Of a stretch of DNA of 64,000 nt, positions 1 to 10,100 are shown in pieces. Position 1 is the first letter of the stretch; the number at the start of each line of letters is the position of its first letter. The notes under the pieces were generated by a model. The model saw nothing but the letters and a program-made list of their open reading frames with translations, was not told the origin of the DNA and searched no databases. Made by a program: the position numbers and the translations under genes. Source of the stretch: Amaranthus tricolor. Taxonomy: Eukaryota; Streptophyta; Magnoliopsida; Caryophyllales; Amaranthaceae. The stretch is from contig NC_080063.1 in the NCBI RefSeq assembly GCF_026212465.1, positions 870,501 through 934,500 of the forward strand, given 5' to 3'.

Positions 1-3000
1 TTCTTCATCGTTCATTCGTCATTGATCATTGATCCTTGTTCATTCTTCATCGTTCATTCTTCATTGATCATTGATCCTTGTTCATTCTTCATCGTTCATT
101 CGCCATTGACCATTAATCCTTGTACATTCTTCATCGTTCATTCTTCATTGATCATTAATCCTTGTTCATTCTTCATCGTTCATTCTTCATTGATCATTGA
201 TCCTTGTTCATTCTTCATCGTTCATTCTTCATTGATCATTGATCCTTGTTCATTCTTCATCGTTCATTCTTCAATGATCATTGATCCTTGTTCATTCTTC
301 ATCGTTCATTCTTCATTGATCATTGATCCTTGTTCATTCTTCATCGTTCATTCGTCATTGACCATTGATCCTCTTTTATTCTTCATCGTTCATTCTTCAT
401 TTATCAATGATCCTTGTTCATTTTTCATCGTTCATTCGTCATTGATCATTGATCCTTGTTCATTCTTCATCGTTCATTCGTCATTGATCATTGATCCTTG
501 TTCATTATTCATTGATCATTGATCCTTGTTCATTCTTCATCGTTCATTCGTCATTGACCAATGATCCTTGTTCATTCTTCATCGTTCAATCGTCATTGAC
601 CATTAATCCTTGTTCATTCTTCATCGTTCATTCATCATTGATCATTGATCCTTGTTCATTCTTCTACATTCATTCGTCATTGATCATTGATCCTTGTTCA
701 TTATTCATTGATCATTGATCCTTGTTCATTCTTCATCGTTCATTCGTCATTGACCATTGATCCTTGTTCATTCTTCATAGTTCATTCGTCATTGACCATT
801 AATCCTTATTCATTCTTCATCGTTCATTCTTCATTGATCATTGATCCTTGTTCATTCTTCATCGTTCATTCGTCATTGACCATTAATCCTTGTTCATTCT
901 TCATCGTTCATTCTTCATTGATCATTGATCCTTGTTCATTCTTCATCGTTCATTCTTCATTGATCATTGATCCTTGTTCATTCTTCATCGTTCATTCTTC
1001 ATTGATCATTGATCCTTGTTCATTCTTCATCGTTCATTCGTCATTGACCATTGATCCTTGTTTATTCTTCATCGTTCATTCTTCATTGATCATCGATCCT
1101 TGATCATTTTTCATCTTTCATTCGTCATTGATCAATGATCCTTGTTCATTCTTCATCGTTCATTCGTCATTGATCATTGATCCTTGTTCATTCTTCATCG
1201 TTCATTCTTCATTGATCATTGATCCTTGTTCATTCTTCATCGTTCATTCGTCATTGACCATTGATCCTTGTTTATTCTTCATCGTTCATTCTTCATTGAT
1301 CATTGATCCTTGTTCATTTTTCATCGTTCATTCGTCATTGATCATTGATCCTTGTTCATTCTTCATCGTTCATTCGTCATTGATCATTGATCCTTGTTCA
1401 TTATTCATTGATCATTGATCCTTGTTCATTCTTCATCGTTCATTCGTCATTGAGCATTGATCCTTGTTCATTCTTCATCGTTCAATCGTCATTGACCATT
1501 AATCCTTGTTCATTCTTCATCGTTCATTCATCATTGATCCTTGTTCATTATTCATTGATCATTGATCCTTGTTCATTCTTCATCGTTCATTCTTCATTGA
1601 TCATTGATCCTTGTTCATTCTTCATCGTTCATTCGTCATTGACCATTAATCTTTGTACATTCTTCATCGTTCATTCTTCATTGATCATTGATCCTTGTTC
1701 ATTCTTCATCGTTCATTCTTCATTGATCATTGATCCTTGTTCATTCTTCATCTTTCATTCGTCATTGACCATTGATCCTTGTTCATTCTTCATCGTTCAT
1801 TCTTCATTGATCATTGATCCTTGTTCATTCTTCATCGTTCATTCGTCATTGACCATTAATCCTTGTACATTCTTCATCGTTCATTCTTCATTGATCATTG
1901 ATCCTTGTTCATTCTTCATCGTTCATTCGTCATTGACCATTAATCTTTGTACATTCTTCATCGTTCATTCTTCATTGATCATTGATCCTTGTTCATTCTT
2001 CATCGTTCATTCTTCATTTGTTCATCGTTCATTCTTCATTGATCATTGATCCTTGTTCATTCTTCATCGTTCATTCTTCATTGATCATTGATCCTTGTTC
2101 ATTCTTCATCGTTCATTCGTCATTGACCATTAATCCTTGTTCATTCTTCATCGTTCATTCTTCATTGATCATTGATCCTTGTTCATTCTTCATCGTTCAT
2201 TCGTCATTGACCATTAATCCTTGTTCATTCTTCATCGTTTATTCTTCATTGATCATTGATCCTTGTTCATTCTTCATTGTTCATTCGTCAATGATCATTG
2301 ATCCTTGTACATTCTTCATCGTTCATTCATCATTGATCATTGATCCTTGTTCATTATTCATTGATCATTGATTCTTGTTCATTCTTCATCGTTCATTCGT
2401 CATTGACCATTGATCCTTGTTCATTCTTCATCGTTCATTCGTCATAGACCATTAATCCTTGTTCATTCTTCATCGTTCATCCTTTATTGATCATTGATCC
2501 TTGTTCTTTCTTCATCGTTCATTCGTCATTGATCATTGATCCTTGTTCATTCTTCATCGTTCATTCTTCATTGATCATTGATCCTTGTTCATTCTTCATC
2601 GTTCATTCGCCATTGACCATTAATCCTTGTACATTCTTCATCGTTCATTCTTCATTGATCATTAATCCTTGTTCATTCTTCATCGTTCATTCTTCATTGA
2701 TCATTGATCCTTGTTCATTCTTCATCGTTCATTCTTCATTGATCATTGATCCTTGTTCATTCTTCATCGTTCATTCTTCAATGATCATTGATCCTTGTTC
2801 ATTCTTCATCGTTCATTCTTCATTGATCATTGATCCTTGTTCATTCTTCATCGTTCATTCGTCATTGACCATTGATCCTCTTTTATTCTTCATCGTTCAT
2901 TCTTCATTGATCAATGATCCTTGTTCATTTTTCATCGTTCATTCGTCATTGATCATTGATCCTTGTTCATTGTTCATCGTTCATTCGTCATTGATCATTG

Positions 3001-4262
3001 ATCCTTGTTCATTATTCATTGATCATTGATCCTTGTTCATTCTTCATCGTTCATTCGTCATTGACCAATGATCCTTGTTCATTCTTCATCGTTCAATCGT
3101 CATTGACCATTAATCCTTGTTCATTCTTCATCGTTCATTCATCATTGATCATTGATCCTTGTTCATTCTTCTACATTCATTCGTCATTGATCATTGATCC
3201 TTGTTCATTATTCATTGATCATTGATCCTTGTTCATTCTTCATCGTTCATTCGTCATTGACCATTGATCCTTGTTCATTCTTCATAGTTCATTCGTCATT
3301 GACCATTAATCCTTATTCATTCTTCATCGTTCATTCTTCATTGATCATTGATCCTTGTTCATTCTTCATCGTTCATTCGTCATTGACCATTAATCCTTGT
3401 TCATTCTTCATCGTTCATTCTTCATTGATCATTGATCCTTGTTCATTCTTCATCGTTCATTGTTCATTGATCATTGATCCTTGTTCATTCTTCATCGTTC
3501 ATTCGTCATTGACCATTGATCCTTGTTTATTCTTCATCGTTCATTCTTCATTGATCATTGATCCTTGATCATTTTTCATCTTTCATTCGTCATTGATCAA
3601 TGATCCTTGTTCATTCTTCATCGTTCATTCGTCATTGATCATTGATCCTTGTTCATTCTTCATCGTTCATTCTTCGTTGATCATTGATCCTTGTTCATTC
3701 TTCATCGTTCATTCGTCATTGACCATTGATCCTTGTTTATTTTTCATCGTTCATTCTTCATTGATCATTGATCCTTGTTCATTTTTCATCGTTCATTCGT
3801 CATTGATCATTGATCCTTGTTCATTCTTCATCGTTCATTCGTCATTGATCATTGATCCTTGTTCATTATTCATTGATCATTGAGCCTTGTTCATTCTTCA
3901 TCGTTCATTCGTCATTGACCATTGATCCTTGTTCATTCTTCATCGTTCAATCGTCATTGACCATTAATCCTTGTTCATTCTTCATCGTTCATTCATCATT
4001 GATCCTTGTTCATTATTCATTGATCATTGATCCTTGTTCATTCTTCATCGTTCATTCTTCATTGATCATTGATCCTTGTTCATTCTTCATCGTTCATTCG
4101 TCATTGACCATTAATCTTTGTACATTCTTCATCGTTCATTCTTCATTGATCATTGATCCTTGTTCATTCTTCATCGTTCATTCTTCATTGATCATTGATC
4201 CTTGTTCATTCTTCATGTTTCATTCGTCATTGACCATTGATCCTTGTTCATTCTTCATCAAG
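1..4262. repeat. 42-bp satellite array, left part
   Basis: Uninterrupted tandem array of a 42-bp monomer that itself consists of six 7-bp words (TTCATTC, TTCATCG, TTCATTC, GTCATTG, ATCATTG, ATCCTTG). Frequent monomer variants have TTCATTG for GTCATTG, ACCATTA for ATCATTG, TACATTC for the first word, or a shortened 28-bp form. The array starts before the window and breaks off at about 4259, where the sequence turns into inverted satellite. One of six frames stays open because 42 is 14 codons, but this is not taken as coding. The family is not recognised. Pericentromeric, subtelomeric or interstitial location cannot be decided here. Confidence 0.97.
22..4258. repeat. Higher-order duplication of about 2.47 kb in the left array
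   Basis: Distinctive monomer variants recur in the same order with an offset of 2465 bp (for example landmarks at 22 and 2487, 1128 and 3593, 1387 and 3852). Between about 490 and 1100 the offset is 2507, which means one monomer was gained in the second copy and one lost again downstream. Rare variants such as the CTCTTTTATTC monomer at about 371 and 2879 mark both copies. The second copy is cut off by the filler at 4259. Confidence 0.8.
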
Positions 4263-4670
4263 GATTAATGGTCAATGAACAATGAAGTATGAACAATAAA
4301 TGATCAATGAAGAATGTAATAAGATAAGTAATAAGATAACCAATTAATAAATGCAATTTAATAAATATCAAAGAATGAATGCACAATTAATGCAATTTAT
4401 TAATTGGTTATCAATGAAGAATTTTATGAATTTTCTTTAAACATGAAGAATGCAATTTATTAATTGGTTATCAATGAAGAATGTAATAAGATATCGTTCA
4501 ACACAATAATATAATGTAATAAGATTATTTGGTATCTTATTACATTCTTCATTTATTATTGACCAAATATCAATGTCCTGATAAAATTCTGAGAATGATA
4601 AAACCTGATAAAGTTGATCTTATCAAACCTGATTTTTATCTGTAATTTTCTGAGAATGATGTTGAAGATA

Positions 4671-4711
4671 CCAAATATACCTTATTACTCTTCAAAATAA
4701 GGTATATTTGG
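4671..4711. repeat. Perfect 16-bp inverted repeat, 9-nt loop
   Basis: The arm CCAAATATACCTTATT (4671-4686) is followed by its exact reverse complement at 4696-4711. The same hairpin core occurs again at about 4795-4832, and one arm recurs near 4939-4955 and in the right flank at about 23217-23232. Confidence 0.85.
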
Positions 4712-4769
4712 TTCTGTTTAATGGTTTTGATAATAAGGTATATTTGGTTCTGTTTAATGGTTTTGATAA
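4698..4769. repeat. 36-bp direct tandem duplication
   Basis: Two adjacent copies with a 36-bp period, each containing GGTATATTTGGTTCTG followed by TTTAATGG. It lies inside the left filler and overlaps the right arm of the hairpin at 4696-4711. Confidence 0.85.
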
Positions 4770-5160
4770 TAAGATACCAAACATCATTCTCAGAAAATAT
4801 ACCTTATTACTCTTCAAAATAAGGTATATTTTATCTTCAAAATAAGATACCAAATATCAATTACTTTTCCCAAAGATACCAATAATATTCATGTTTAATG
4901 ATTTTATCTTCATGTTTCAAACCAATTAGTTGAAGATACCAAATATACCTTATTACTTATCTTCATTGTTCATTAAATGCACAACTTTATTTGGTTATCA
5001 ATGACCAAAACACAATAATATATCGTTCAACACAATTAATCAATGAAGAATTTTATCAATCAAAGGCATATATTATTCAAAGTTTCTAAATGAAGATACC
5101 AAATAATGACGAATGAAACATGAAGAATGAACGATATCTTCATTTATTAAATTATTTTCC

Positions 5161-5237
5161 TTATTACATTAAATGCACAACTTTATTAATAAGATAACCA
5201 AATATATATTAATAAAGTTGTGCATTTAATGTAATAA
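5161..5237. repeat. Perfect 30-bp inverted repeat, 17-nt loop
   Basis: The segment 5161-5190 is the exact reverse complement of 5208-5237; the 17 nt between them are the loop. Half of one arm (ATTAAATGCACAACTTTAT) also occurs at about 4974-4992. It lies about 100 bp from the viral junction and suggests snap-back synthesis during repair. Confidence 0.85.
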
Positions 5238-5410
5238 GATAAGTAATAAGATAACCAATTAGTTTCTTCATTCTCAGAATTTTCTTTAAAAGAATGAAGA
5301 ATGTAATAAGATAAGTAATAAGATAACCAATTAATCAATAATTTAATAATTTTGTGGATATAAATCTTATTATATAATTGATAATAATAAGATAAGTAAA
5401 GAAAGTTAGA

Positions 5411-5416
5411 TTTATT
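5411..5416 (-). terminator. Poly(A) signal AATAAA, copy A
   Basis: AATAAA in viral sense (TTTATT on the plus strand), 61 nt downstream of the TATA box copy at 5477-5484. In caulimovirids the signal lies just after the transcription start and is ignored on the first pass and used on the second, which gives a terminally redundant RNA. Confidence 0.55.
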
Positions 5417-5476
5417 TGAGATAAGACTTAAACAAAAGAAAATTACAGGATGCTCTCATCTTAGAGCTAGACACTT

Positions 5477-5484
5477 TATTTATA
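5477..5484 (-). promoter_or_regulatory. TATA box, 3' copy of the pregenomic promoter (copy A)
   Basis: TATAAATA in viral sense within GTGTATAAATAAAG. It is identical to the boxes at 13007-13014 and 22816-22823. Transcription from here would leave the viral cluster after about 110 nt and run into the filler and satellite. Confidence 0.6.
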
Positions 5485-5574
5485 CACAAAGGAAGAGATA
5501 AGGTGCAATCTGCTCTTCCAATAAGAAATTAAAGAGAAATAGTACAAACATAATTATTAAAGTTACACTATAAT

Positions 5575-5691
5575 ACTGTAGAAGATGCTTTGAATTACTA
5601 TTGAAGATGCTTTACTGTTGAAGATGCTTTGAATCACTGTTGGAGATGCTTTACTGTTGAAGATGCTTTGAATTACTGTTGGAGATGCTTT
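5575..5691 (-). repeat. Three 39-bp enhancer-like repeats, copy A
   Basis: Three 39-bp units in viral sense, each made of a 22-nt and a 17-nt half that both begin AAAGCATCT. They lie between the as-1-like element and the TATA box, where caulimovirid enhancers sit. A regulatory function is inferred from position only. Confidence 0.6.
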
Positions 5692-5833
5692 TGATTTCGT
5701 CATTGCTTACGTTTGTGCTTCCGGATGAATTAATTTGAGTTGTTGAACATTTGAATGATACTTTTGATTTCGTCATTGCTTACGTTTGTGCTTCCGGATG
5801 AATTAATTTGAGTTGTTGAACATTTGAATTGAA
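5688..5833 (-). promoter_or_regulatory. 73-bp tandem duplication with two as-1-like elements, copy A
   Basis: Two near-identical 73-bp units (5688-5760 and 5761-5833). Each holds ACGTAAGCAATGACG in viral sense (5714-5695 and 5787-5768), which resembles the as-1 element of the cauliflower mosaic virus 35S promoter, bound by TGA-type bZIP factors. The units differ only in their last few bases. Copy B has the same duplication; copy C has a single unit. Confidence 0.7.
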
Positions 5834-5850
5834 CTTTTGTGAACTCAATA

Positions 5851-7155
5851 TTAAAAGTCGTATGGATCTTGAGCAAATGGGCCACCAAATGTTGGATCAT
5901 AAGACTCATTTGAAAACTCCGATAAAATCTCATCAGAGGATTCTTCTGATAATATTTTCTTTGCATATTGTGGATCTTCAAGAATCTTTTTGAGAATAGC
6001 TTTCTGGACTTTAGATAATGATTCTGAATTTGGACTTTCTACTTTGGGATTTTTATTGTGTTGAGGAGAGTTTGAATTTGATGTTGCTTTTGAGGGTGAA
6101 GGTTTGTTGGTGGTTGATGGAGATTGGTATTCCATTTTTATACCGGTTTGAAAAAAGGAGATAACATTTTTTGTTGAACAAATTTCTAAGGTAAATTTGT
6201 CCCACCATTTAATTTTGAATTCTCTTATTAATGAATATGGATATGGACGTGGAAGGTGTTGTTTGAGACAGTAACTCCAACATAGAATCCATGGAATTTT
6301 AAATTCTGCATGAAACATGACTGGAGTTTCATAAGCTTGATAATTTGAATTGGCAACAAAAGTTGTGAAACCCTCATTGCATTCTTTTGGATAAATTTGA
6401 GGAGTTGGTCCAAATAAATACCACCAATGATAAAACCACATAGGATATTTCTTTGGACAATATTTGTCAAATATAAAAAACCATGAATGATCAAATGGTC
6501 TGAATAAAAATGCTCTATACCAGGCCATTTTGTAATCATAGTATGAGTAATTTTGAGGGAAAAATCTTTTTGAAAAAATTCGTTCTGCATAAGGGTCTCC
6601 CCATTCTACAGACGAAATAATTTTCTTAAAAATACATTTTGAATAAATTATTTTTTCTGAAGAATCCTTGATATGTTGGATTTCAACAGAGTTTGAATCT
6701 ACTAAAATAAATTCATAAAACCTTTGAGTTTTAAAACGATTTTCTGGTATCCATTCGCAACCTTTTGGAAAAGTTTTTTGATTGATGGAATTAATAATTT
6801 GTGGGCTTTGAGGAATTGTAAAATTAGTGAGATATACATTTTCTATTTCGGTTTTTGTAATGTATGCAGATTTGGTAAAGCTTTGTGTTGGTATTTTTGT
6901 AGTTGGTTCTTTTTGTTTTGAATTTGAAATAATATTTTGTGTAGTAGGCTCTTGAACAATTTGTGAATATGGAAGTGGGGGAAAATCATTTAGTTGAGTA
7001 AATTTGTTTGAAATGGATAGGGTAGTTTGAAGATTTTTGGAGGATGAAAATTTATTTTGTTCTGTTTTGTTTGGTTTTGGATCTGGTTCCATTTCGTAAT
7101 CATCTGAACTCTGGAACCCTTTGAGTTTTTCTTGCTGATTCTTCTTCCTTGGCAT
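5851..7155 (-). CDS. ORF2 protein, unknown function (copy A)
   Basis: A 434-codon ORF starting at the ATG at 7155, which overlaps the last 56 nt of the polyprotein gene in another frame. Seen in the protein: a basic start (MPRKKNQQ), a polar, probably disordered stretch to about residue 95, a core at about 100-335 very rich in Trp, Tyr and Phe (clusters at 212-217, 225-229, 240-248, 317-318), a Ser/Pro/Asn-rich linker at about 345-380, a short helical segment at 380-402 and an acidic tail. There is no signal peptide, no convincing membrane helix and no catalytic motif I recognise. A second ORF in this position and size range is a trait of florendoviruses; its role is unknown to me. Copies A, B and C encode the same 434 residues. 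Confidence 0.85.
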   Translation of the reverse strand: MPRKKNQQEKLKGFQSSDDYEMEPDPKPNKTEQNKFSSSKNLQTTLSISNKFTQLNDFPPLPYSQIVQEPTTQNIISNSKQKEPTTKIPTQSFTKSAYITKTEIENVYLTNFTIPQSPQIINSINQKTFPKGCEWIPENRFKTQRFYEFILVDSNSVEIQHIKDSSEKIIYSKCIFKKIISSVEWGDPYAERIFSKRFFPQNYSYYDYKMAWYRAFLFRPFDHSWFFIFDKYCPKKYPMWFYHWWYLFGPTPQIYPKECNEGFTTFVANSNYQAYETPVMFHAEFKIPWILCWSYCLKQHLPRPYPYSLIREFKIKWWDKFTLEICSTKNVISFFQTGIKMEYQSPSTTNKPSPSKATSNSNSPQHNKNPKVESPNSESLSKVQKAILKKILEDPQYAKKILSEESSDEILSEFSNESYDPTFGGPFAQDPYDF

Positions 7156-10100
7156 TATGATGTCCCTTTAGAAATTCTCTAGTTAAGAAATCAGGGAGAG
7201 AGTTACTTTCGCCTCTTATATGCTCTATTTGAAAATCAAATACTGATAAAATTGCTTGCCATCTTGCAAAAATTTGTTTAGAAACAATGTTTTTGACATC
7301 CTTTTCTAGAACCTCTTTTGCAGATTTGCAGTCGATCCTTATCAAAAATTTTTTGTTGTAAAGATCATCTTGAAATTTTGAAACGCATAGTACTATAGAT
7401 AAAATTTCCTTTTTAATGGTAGAATAATTTTTTTGAGGTCCGAGCCAGAGACCTGAATGAAATCTAACTAATTGTTCTTTTGTATCTATTCTTTGTTTTA
7501 ATATGCCACCATATCCTATTTCTGATGCATCTGTTTCTACTATCATGAATGCAGATGGATCTGGAATGCCTAGACATGGAAGTGATTTGATTTTTTGTTT
7601 TAATTCAATAATAGTCTTAGTATGAATTTCTGACCAGGGAGGCGGATTTTTTTGAAGTCTTTGAAAGAGGGGCATGCAAATTTGTCTGAGCTTTGGGAAA
7701 AAATCTGATATATAATTTAGACATCCCAAAAATCTTTGTAACTGGGTTTTGTCTTTAATTTCGTTAGGGAATTTTTCTGCAAATTCTAAAGACCTTGTAA
7801 TTGGCTTGATTGTTCCTTTATAAATGTCATGTCCCAAAAATCTAATTTTTGTTTGAAATAATTTCATTTTAGTGGCAGAAACTACTAAACCATTTTTTTC
7901 AACAGTGTTTAGAAATATATGTAAATGTTTGAAATGTTGATCAATATCATGAGAAAAAATTAAAACATCATCTATATAAACAATTATGAATGAAGAAAAT
8001 TGATTGAAAATATCATTCATTATATGTTGAAATTCAGAAGGAGCATTTTTAAGTCCAAAAGGCATTACATTCCACTCATAATGTCCAAATGGTACCGTGA
8101 ATGCAGTTTTATACCTATCTTCTTTAGCAATTTGTATTTGCCAGAAACCAGATTTCATATCAAATTTTGAAAATATTTTGGCTTTATATAAGCGATTAAT
8201 TAAATCTCTTTTATTTGGGATTGGATATCTTATCCATTGAAGAACTTTGTTTAAAGGTTTGTAATTAATAACTAATCTAGGAACTCCTCTTTCTTTTTCT
8301 GCTGCATTCATAACATAAAATGCTGCACAGCTCCAAGGAGATTTGGATGGAGTTATTAATTTTTTATCTAAAAGAGTTTGAATTTCTTTCTTGCAGAATT
8401 CAAGATGCTCAGAATTCATTTGGATGGGTCTAGCTTTTGTAGGAATATTTTTTTCAGAGAAATCTTTTTCATATGGCAATGTGACAATATGCCTTTTTCT
8501 ATCCCAAAAGGCATTTGGAATATCAGCACAAACTTTTGATTTTAAAATATTTTCTAAATTAAAAATTTTTTGTTGCAATTTTGATTGTTGTAATTGTTCT
8601 TCAATCCTTTGAAAAGAAATTTCTTCTTTTAAAGAAGAAATTTGAAATTCTTTTTGTTTTATTAAATTTATACTTTGTATTACTGAAGAATTTTGTAATA
8701 AATTAATATCTTTTTGTAACATGGGACTTAAAAAAGGAAATGATAATTGTTTCCCTAAAATTTTTGTATGAACACCTTTGTCATCAACCCAAAAAGGATA
8801 AATTTGTGTTAAAAAGGGAGTGCCTAATATTATTTCTTCCTTAATATCATTAATAATAATGAAAGTATTAGTAAAACTATAATTTTCATTTATGATCTTT
8901 CCTTTTGAAATTTTATATTTAATATCCATGGGTGAACTATTTGCACTATATAACCGAGTTTTTGTTTTTTCATAAAATTTAGTTGGGACTAATCCTTCCC
9001 TTAAGCAATTTTGATCCGCTCCACTATCAATTAAAGCAATATAGGTTTTTTGAAAATCTCCAATTTGAAAAGTAACTGGTGCATACCATTTTTGAAAATT
9101 AATTTTATTAATAACAGTGATAAAATCATCATCATCCCCATTAACTTTCTCTTTTCCCAAAGAAAGATTTTCTTTATAGATGGGGTTTTCTAAAATAGAT
9201 AATTTTGTTTCAAGTTCGAAATCTTTGATTTCTAAATGCTTTAAACTATTTTTGATAGAAATGATGTCTTCTTTGATTTTATTTATTTCAAGTTGAAGAT
9301 CTTTGACCGAAAGAGTTTGATTCTTAATAGGAATTAATTTAGAAGTCATTTCTTTGGAAGAGTATTTTTCTAATAATTTTGAAATATTGAAAGGTTCAAT
9401 TTGAGGAATTGGAATACTTTCTTTGTTTTTAGAGGTAGAGGTTTCACCCAAAACCATAGTTTTGAGTTTCAAAAGGGTTTCTCTTTTGATCTCTTTATCT
9501 TGGATTTTGTCAACGAGATCAAAAAGAAATTCCACATTTTTCTCTTTATCTGTTAAAACATTAATGCATTTGATAGGAGAGGAAGAAATCGAAGATTCAG
9601 AATCAGAAGTTTGATCATTAATTTGTAAAATTTCGTCATCTTCCTTTTCTGAAGAAGAAGAAGAAGTAGACTCAGGGGTTTGTAATAATATTTTGGATAT
9701 TTTATCTCCTAGCTCAGAGTCGTTAATAAATAATTCTTGAATCTTTTTCTTTGTGGTACAAGCATTTGCTTTATGTCCAGGTTTTCCACACGAATAACAA
9801 AAGATTTTGAAAGCTTTGTTTGATTTTCGGAAATTTCCGAAATTTTTCTTTCCTCGTTTCTTTCGATAATAAGAAGGATAAGAATTTTTATTTTTATCTT
9901 TTGAAAATTTAGAAAATTGTTTTTTAATTTTCTTTTTTGTAGAGGGAGCTCTAATAGCTTCCATACCAAATGCTTCACAGAAACATCCAATTTCTTTCCT
10001 AGATTGTTTCTTTTCAGAGGTATATTTGGCTTGGAGTTTGAGTTCTTCACATAAAGAAAGACCTTCCTTTTTAATGAAAGCGAAAAGTCCTCCATAAGTA

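Larger units (their letters stand above)
4259..5338. other. Scrambled AT-rich filler between satellite and viral cluster
   Basis: No gene is seen. The stretch begins with satellite in inverted orientation (4260-4310) and continues as a patchwork of recurring short blocks: AAGATACCAAATATACC, AATGAAGAATGTAATAAG, ATAAGATAACCAATTA and similar. Two blocks (about 4351-4368 and 4375-4390) match words of the viral leader. The block at 5107-5135 is satellite in reverse, including the rare variant CATGTTTCATTC found at about 4213 next to the break. Several perfect inverted repeats are present. This looks like filler made during DNA repair by repeated template switching, but an older rearranged non-coding sequence is possible. 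Confidence 0.7.

Noticed and set aside
22..4268. Long ORFs in the left satellite repeating the peptide FFIVHSSLIIDPCS
   Set aside because: They follow from a 42-bp (14-codon) monomer with one stop-free frame. They start and stop wherever a monomer of odd length shifts the frame, and there is no gene-like context.
5730..5981. 83-codon ORF across the end of ORF2 (also 13260-13511, and an 85-codon form at 22392-22649)
   Set aside because: Its end runs into the promoter-proximal repeats, and its C-terminus changes with the 73-bp duplication between copies, which argues against a protein.
6228..6590. 120-codon ORF inside ORF2, also seen at 13758-14120 and 21783-22145
   Set aside because: An out-of-frame shadow of ORF2 that recurs only because the three copies are identical.
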